This document shows positions 61,036 to 64,000 of a stretch of 64,000 nt of DNA, in pieces. Every line of letters starts with the position of its first letter. The stretch's first letter is position 1. Made by a program: the position numbers and the translations under genes. Source of the DNA: Chaetoderma sp. LZ-2023a (taxonomy: Eukaryota > Mollusca > Caudofoveata > Chaetodermatida > Chaetodermatidae); assembly GCA_034401795.1 (NCBI GenBank), contig JAVVLW010002677.1, positions 1 through 64,000 on the forward strand, in the 5' to 3' direction. The notes under the pieces were generated by a model. It did no database searches. It saw only the letters and a program-made list of their open reading frames with translations, and had not been told where the DNA came from.

Positions 61036-61909
61036 ATGGAACCCATATTTGCTCACTCGACTGGTCTTGCTGACCTAGCAGATGTGTACGCAGTTGATGC
61101 TGCCAAGGTAGAAGAGAGCGATGACAAGTCATTCGCCCTACAGTACGAAGCAAGCACAAAGGCATTGATGGTGATGGGTTGGAGCTGCTCACAGACCTCA
61201 AGGATGTGACGAAGGAGCGCCTGGGTCGCAACATAGATGGCCACAAGATCGTGTTTCGGTACGATTTCCCGAAGAGGAAGTACATCCGTGAGCCGTTGAT
61301 TGAGCTCTCGGATACAGAGGTGGCAGACATCAACACCCTAAATAACGACCTCAGCTTATTTGAGAAGAATGAAGTGTGGTACCGCGCTGGACCTGGGGTG
61401 ACTGGCAAACAAGGTTGCCCCTATATAGGCCTCCCACAGTCATTGACATAGATGTTACTCCTCTCTCCACTGTTGTGAAAAAGGATGGGACAGTTCGAAA
61501 GCTCTACAATATGGGATCATCCTTCCTCACCTACATAGGTGAAGGTGTCTCCCTGACGAGGGTGTGTCACCAGATCCGGGTTACAGGTGGAAAGCTCCAG
61601 CTGCGTCGTCCATTCGATGGACCAGAAGAAGCTGTTAATCTCCAGGAGGGCACCCTACGGGTAGATGATGTGTCACATGTCTCCAAAGTCAAGGGTGCTG
61701 TTAAACTGCTTCAGCGAGTCGGACTCACTAGCCCGCAAACGACTCATATAGTCCTAGAGCTACGTTTCTTAGCTGGTGGCAGAGTGAAGCAGCTGGTCCC
61801 TGCCCCCGACGGGATGAAGATCAATATCGATCCGGATGGAACAGGGCTCGATCTGGCACAGATATTTCTCAAGGGGTTTACTCTGTTCAGTTTAACTCTT
61901 CATATATAG
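61036..61909 (+). pseudogene. Polinton ORF, strand-rich protein (fossil)
   Basis: It begins MEPIFAHSTGLADLADVYAV. A middle part has GHKIVFRYDFPKRKYIREPL and NEVWYRAGPGVTG. The last part (61376-61909) has strand-rich text such as LTRVCHQIRVTGGKLQLRRP and HIVLELRFLAGGRVKQLVP. It is about 280 codons in total and broken. A structural role would fit; no family recognised. Confidence 0.5.
61890..61908 (+). promoter_or_regulatory. Polinton promoter-like motif
   Basis: GTTTAA (61890-61895), 7 bases, TATATA (61903-61908), then ATG at 61912. Confidence 0.6.
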
Positions 61910-61911
61910 CC

Positions 61912-62250
61912 ATGATTCTCATCATACTGCTCGTGCTGGCGTCTACAGCAGTGGCACAGGGCGCTGAGACTGCCATGATATTGGATGCCAAGTGGGCCCA
62001 CTTCTGGGATGACCCCCAGTACAATCATTGGGTCGACCCATTGCGGAGAAACATTTACGACCGCTTTCACCCACGTAAAGAGATCGAGCCTGTCTACCAC
62101 TTCTATGGGGTGGAGAGGGTAGGCCGTGGTTGTCTGCTGAAGACACATGCTCAGCACCAGATTCTCTGCGTAACATGTGAACATGCCAGAGCCTGCCGTG
62201 GTTCACATGCTAATCACTTTAGCCTCCTCCCAGGTGCGCGTTGTCGCTAG
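61912..62250 (+). CDS. Polinton ORF with signal peptide, looks whole
   Basis: This 112-codon frame starts with a good signal peptide (MILIILLVLASTAVAQGA). The mature part has charged, aromatic sequence (AKWAHFWDDPQYNHWVDPLR) and a Cys/His-rich end (ILCVTCEHARACRGSHANH). It sits at the right end of the element with its own promoter-like motif. A secreted or membrane-anchored product is predicted. No family recognised, and I cannot tell whether it is an original Polinton gene or cargo. Confidence 0.55.
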   Translation: MILIILLVLASTAVAQGAETAMILDAKWAHFWDDPQYNHWVDPLRRNIYDRFHPRKEIEPVYHFYGVERVGRGCLLKTHAQHQILCVTCEHARACRGSHANHFSLLPGARCR

Positions 62251-62425
62251 ATGGAAGCCCCTATGGACGGTCCCATCATGCCGATGCGACTCTGGCGGAG
62301 ACTACGTCTTTGTCTGAGCCTACACAGAATAGAGACAGAGAGAGAGGCCGGCCCTGTGGTTGATGGCGATCAGTGGTGTATATCACTGTGGAACCCTGTC
62401 TCTAAATGGGCGTTCATCCCCTGGT

Positions 62426-62590
62426 AGTAGTAGTGTCGGGATGATTCTACCTCCCTGGCAGCCGTTCGACAATCCGTGGTGACCCCGCAACCTATGCCCC
62501 AGGGATTGAGAGGGCGGTGGGGGCTCATTTGATTAAATAGAAATCCATTTGAGGGAGATGGTATCATTTTACTACCGACACTACTACTTC
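62426..62590. repeat. Inverted pair AGTAGTAGTGTCGG near the Polinton right end
   Basis: AGTAGTAGTGTCGG at about 62426 and its complement CCGACACTACTACT ending at 62589 face each other about 165 bp apart. Looser similarity continues inward (ATGATNC..CTCCCT). Polinton termini often begin AGT, so the right copy may be the element's end; no copy was found at the left end. Confidence 0.5.
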
Positions 62591-62696
62591 TCACGTCATA
62601 ATCTTGACGTCATGGATAACTCTTTAGTGTCCGTCTTTAACGCTTAATAGTCCTACACGTTGTACGAATTGTATGTCTTTACCATTTAATACGTAT

Positions 62697-62930
62697 TATG
62701 TTAAATATTTTGAAACTAATTTGACTGGGCGTTGTTGCTGCCTTAGGCAGCAACGGCATCCAGTCAAATTAGTTTCAAGATATTCAACAGGTTTCCCTGT
62801 ATAGTTTTCTGAAAATTGATAGTTAGGGAGTTCAGTGATCGATCGCTCCAACACGAGCGAGGAGTGGATGGAGCTTAGCTAGTGATCGGCGGGTCATAGC
62901 TAAAACGGGAACAGTCTATTTTCCTTATCA
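62697..62930. repeat. Hairpin-tailed element family 2, copy (minus orientation)
   Basis: This is the reverse of the copy at 20437-20655. The hairpin (TTTGAAACTAATTTGACTGG against CCAGTCAAATTAGTTTCAA) comes first, then TATAGTTTTCTGAAAATTGA, then CACTAGC-type and TAGCTAAAACGGG text. Overall identity looks high by eye. Confidence 0.8.
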
Positions 62931-62949
62931 TTATAAGCAGGTAATGCAA

Positions 62950-63200
62950 AATACATTGGTCTCCTTGCCACTATTGACCAACTGGCAAAATACCATTGGC
63001 CAATGAAATAGCCATGACCAACACTATTATCCAATGGTTCAAGTGTCCCAACAGATGTCGTTTACCAACGGCACAATGGTCACAGTCAAAAGATGAGGAA
63101 ATGCAAGAATATTGGCGTCCGTGACTTTATTGATCAACGGGAAAAGTACCATTGGGCAATGGGTCAGCCATCCCCAACACTATTATTATAAATGGTTAAT
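62950..63200. repeat. Two copies of a ~165-bp repeat
   Basis: TTGACCAACTGGCAAAATACCATTGGCCAATG (about 62975) and TTGATCAACGGGAAAAGTACCATTGGGCAATG (about 63130) are each followed by CAACACTATTATnnAATGGTT. Confidence 0.75.
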
Positions 63201-63229
63201 GTGTAGTAAAGGAACATTTCTGCAAAATC

Positions 63230-63760
63230 TTAACAATTGACGAAACGTGCTCTAGATGAATTTTCCCGATAGGTTTCAATAATTGAAAACAACCTAAAGA
63301 ACCAGAGTTATGGCCCTTGTTCCAAGTCATATTCATAGGGCAAATTGATATTGCCTGAAGGAGCCTATCTGCTAAATTTCGTTTTAATCCACCGGCAAGA
63401 AATGAAACAAATGTGTTTTCCTCATATGGCTCAATAGTTTAAAGTCTTAATGAACCAGAGTTAGGGCCCTTGTTTAAAGCTATGGCGCTTTGTATTTCGA
63501 GTTTAAATAAATATTGCCTGAAGGATTATAGGCTTATCGGCAAAATCTGATTTTAGTCCATCAACAATTGACGATAAGTTCCAGAAACATGCTTTCTCCA
63601 GATGACACTTAATGAACGAAAGTTATGGCGGGTGTTTAAATGACAACTTCATACGCATGACCCCAATAGATGTTGCCTGAAGGAACATATCTACCAAGTT
63701 TGGTTTTAATCCATCAACAAATGGCGAAACGTGCCACAATTGTTGGCGAACAGACAAATC
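63230..63760. repeat. Three copies of a ~170-bp degenerate repeat
   Basis: Each copy carries AACCAGAGTTATGGCCCTTG-like text, then ATTGCCTGAAGGA(A/G)C(A/C)TAT and a TTGGTTTTAATCCATCAACA segment followed by TTGACGAAACGTGC. The ATTGCCTGAAGGA word marks each unit (63350, 63512, 63671). No gene is present; 63761-64000 shows nothing recognisable. Confidence 0.8.
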
Positions 63761-64000
63761 GCGACTGTATAAGCTCACCCGGGTTAGCTAAAATCAAACA
63801 AGAATAGTGTTTAAAATATGGAGATTGACAACGACACGGGGTCAACTCTATAAAAATTTAATCGTGTTTTTCTCGTCAGATATTTACGATTCAGAGTACA
63901 TTAAAGAGACATTCTGCAATATGGTTCCTTAAGACGGATGGTCGTAGGACCAGTATATAAGCACATGCACTGATGATTCACCATAATCTGGCACTAGGAC

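Larger units (their letters stand above)
49150..62600. mobile_element. Maverick/Polinton fossil, about 13.5 kb
   Basis: A large self-synthesising DNA transposon of the Maverick/Polinton class. It has DNA polymerase B, integrase and packaging ATPase, plus a dozen other ORFs on both strands with short spacers. It is broken in more than ten places. Its termini were not resolved: no matching left end was found for the AGTAGTAGTGTCGG-type ends near 62.4-62.6 kb. A cysteine protease was not recognised. Many gene starts share a GTTTAA, 7-8 bases, TATA pattern. The motifs are readable, so it is of moderate age. Confidence 0.93.

Overview
The window looks like nuclear DNA from a marine invertebrate. 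It has a host gene broken into short exons with GT-AG introns, very abundant trinucleotide and AT microsatellites, kilobase-scale minisatellites, two kinds of LINE, many small hairpin elements, a Ty3/Gypsy fossil and a Maverick/Polinton fossil. Short repeats with recurring phrases near 48.3-48.9 kb and 63.2-63.8 kb resemble, from memory, non-coding repeats of mollusc genomes. A mollusc or another lophotrochozoan is my best guess, held weakly.

Left part, 1-23.2 kb: the one clear host gene is an M1-family aminopeptidase N-like gene on the minus strand. Four consecutive coding exons can be read with matching phases: exon 1 (22418-23115: start codon, cytoplasmic tail, membrane anchor, Ala/Thr stalk, start of the ectodomain), exon 2 (5014-5155, with the FPCFDEP block), exon 3 (2614-2754) and exon 4 (2086-2206, ending in PYPLPKQ). 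The catalytic exons lie beyond the left edge. Intron 1 is about 17.3 kb. It holds an SGNH-hydrolase-like TE fragment, a Gypsy integrase fragment, a 22-bp minisatellite, a LINE of the L1/Tx1 type (ORF1 and ORF2) with two foldback elements inside its ORF2, and several MITEs. Microsatellites crowd the splice sites, and a 28-bp minisatellite fills the left edge.

Middle, 23.2-43 kb: upstream of exon 1 lies a second, broken LINE, then two foldback elements, then a tandem satellite of about 10.6 kb (unit 64/70 bp) with nested higher-order duplications of about 0.33, 0.54 and 2.1 kb. The stretch 38-43 kb has no clear gene. It contains a perfect 18-bp hairpin, a promoter-like cluster on the minus strand and a Thr/Pro/Ala-rich minus-strand open region of unknown nature.

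Right part, 43.6-64 kb: a broken Ty3/Gypsy gag-pol fossil (43.6-47.5 kb), a 36-bp minisatellite, degenerate repeats, and then a Maverick/Polinton fossil (about 49.1-62.6 kb). The Polinton has protein-primed DNA polymerase B, a retroviral-type integrase, a packaging-type ATPase and about a dozen further ORFs of the structural/unknown class. It is broken in many places. Many of its gene starts share a promoter pattern, GTTTAA, 7-8 bases, then TATA, sometimes arranged back to back between divergent genes. I do not know of a published description of this pattern. The right edge holds another hairpin-element copy and tandem-like repeats.
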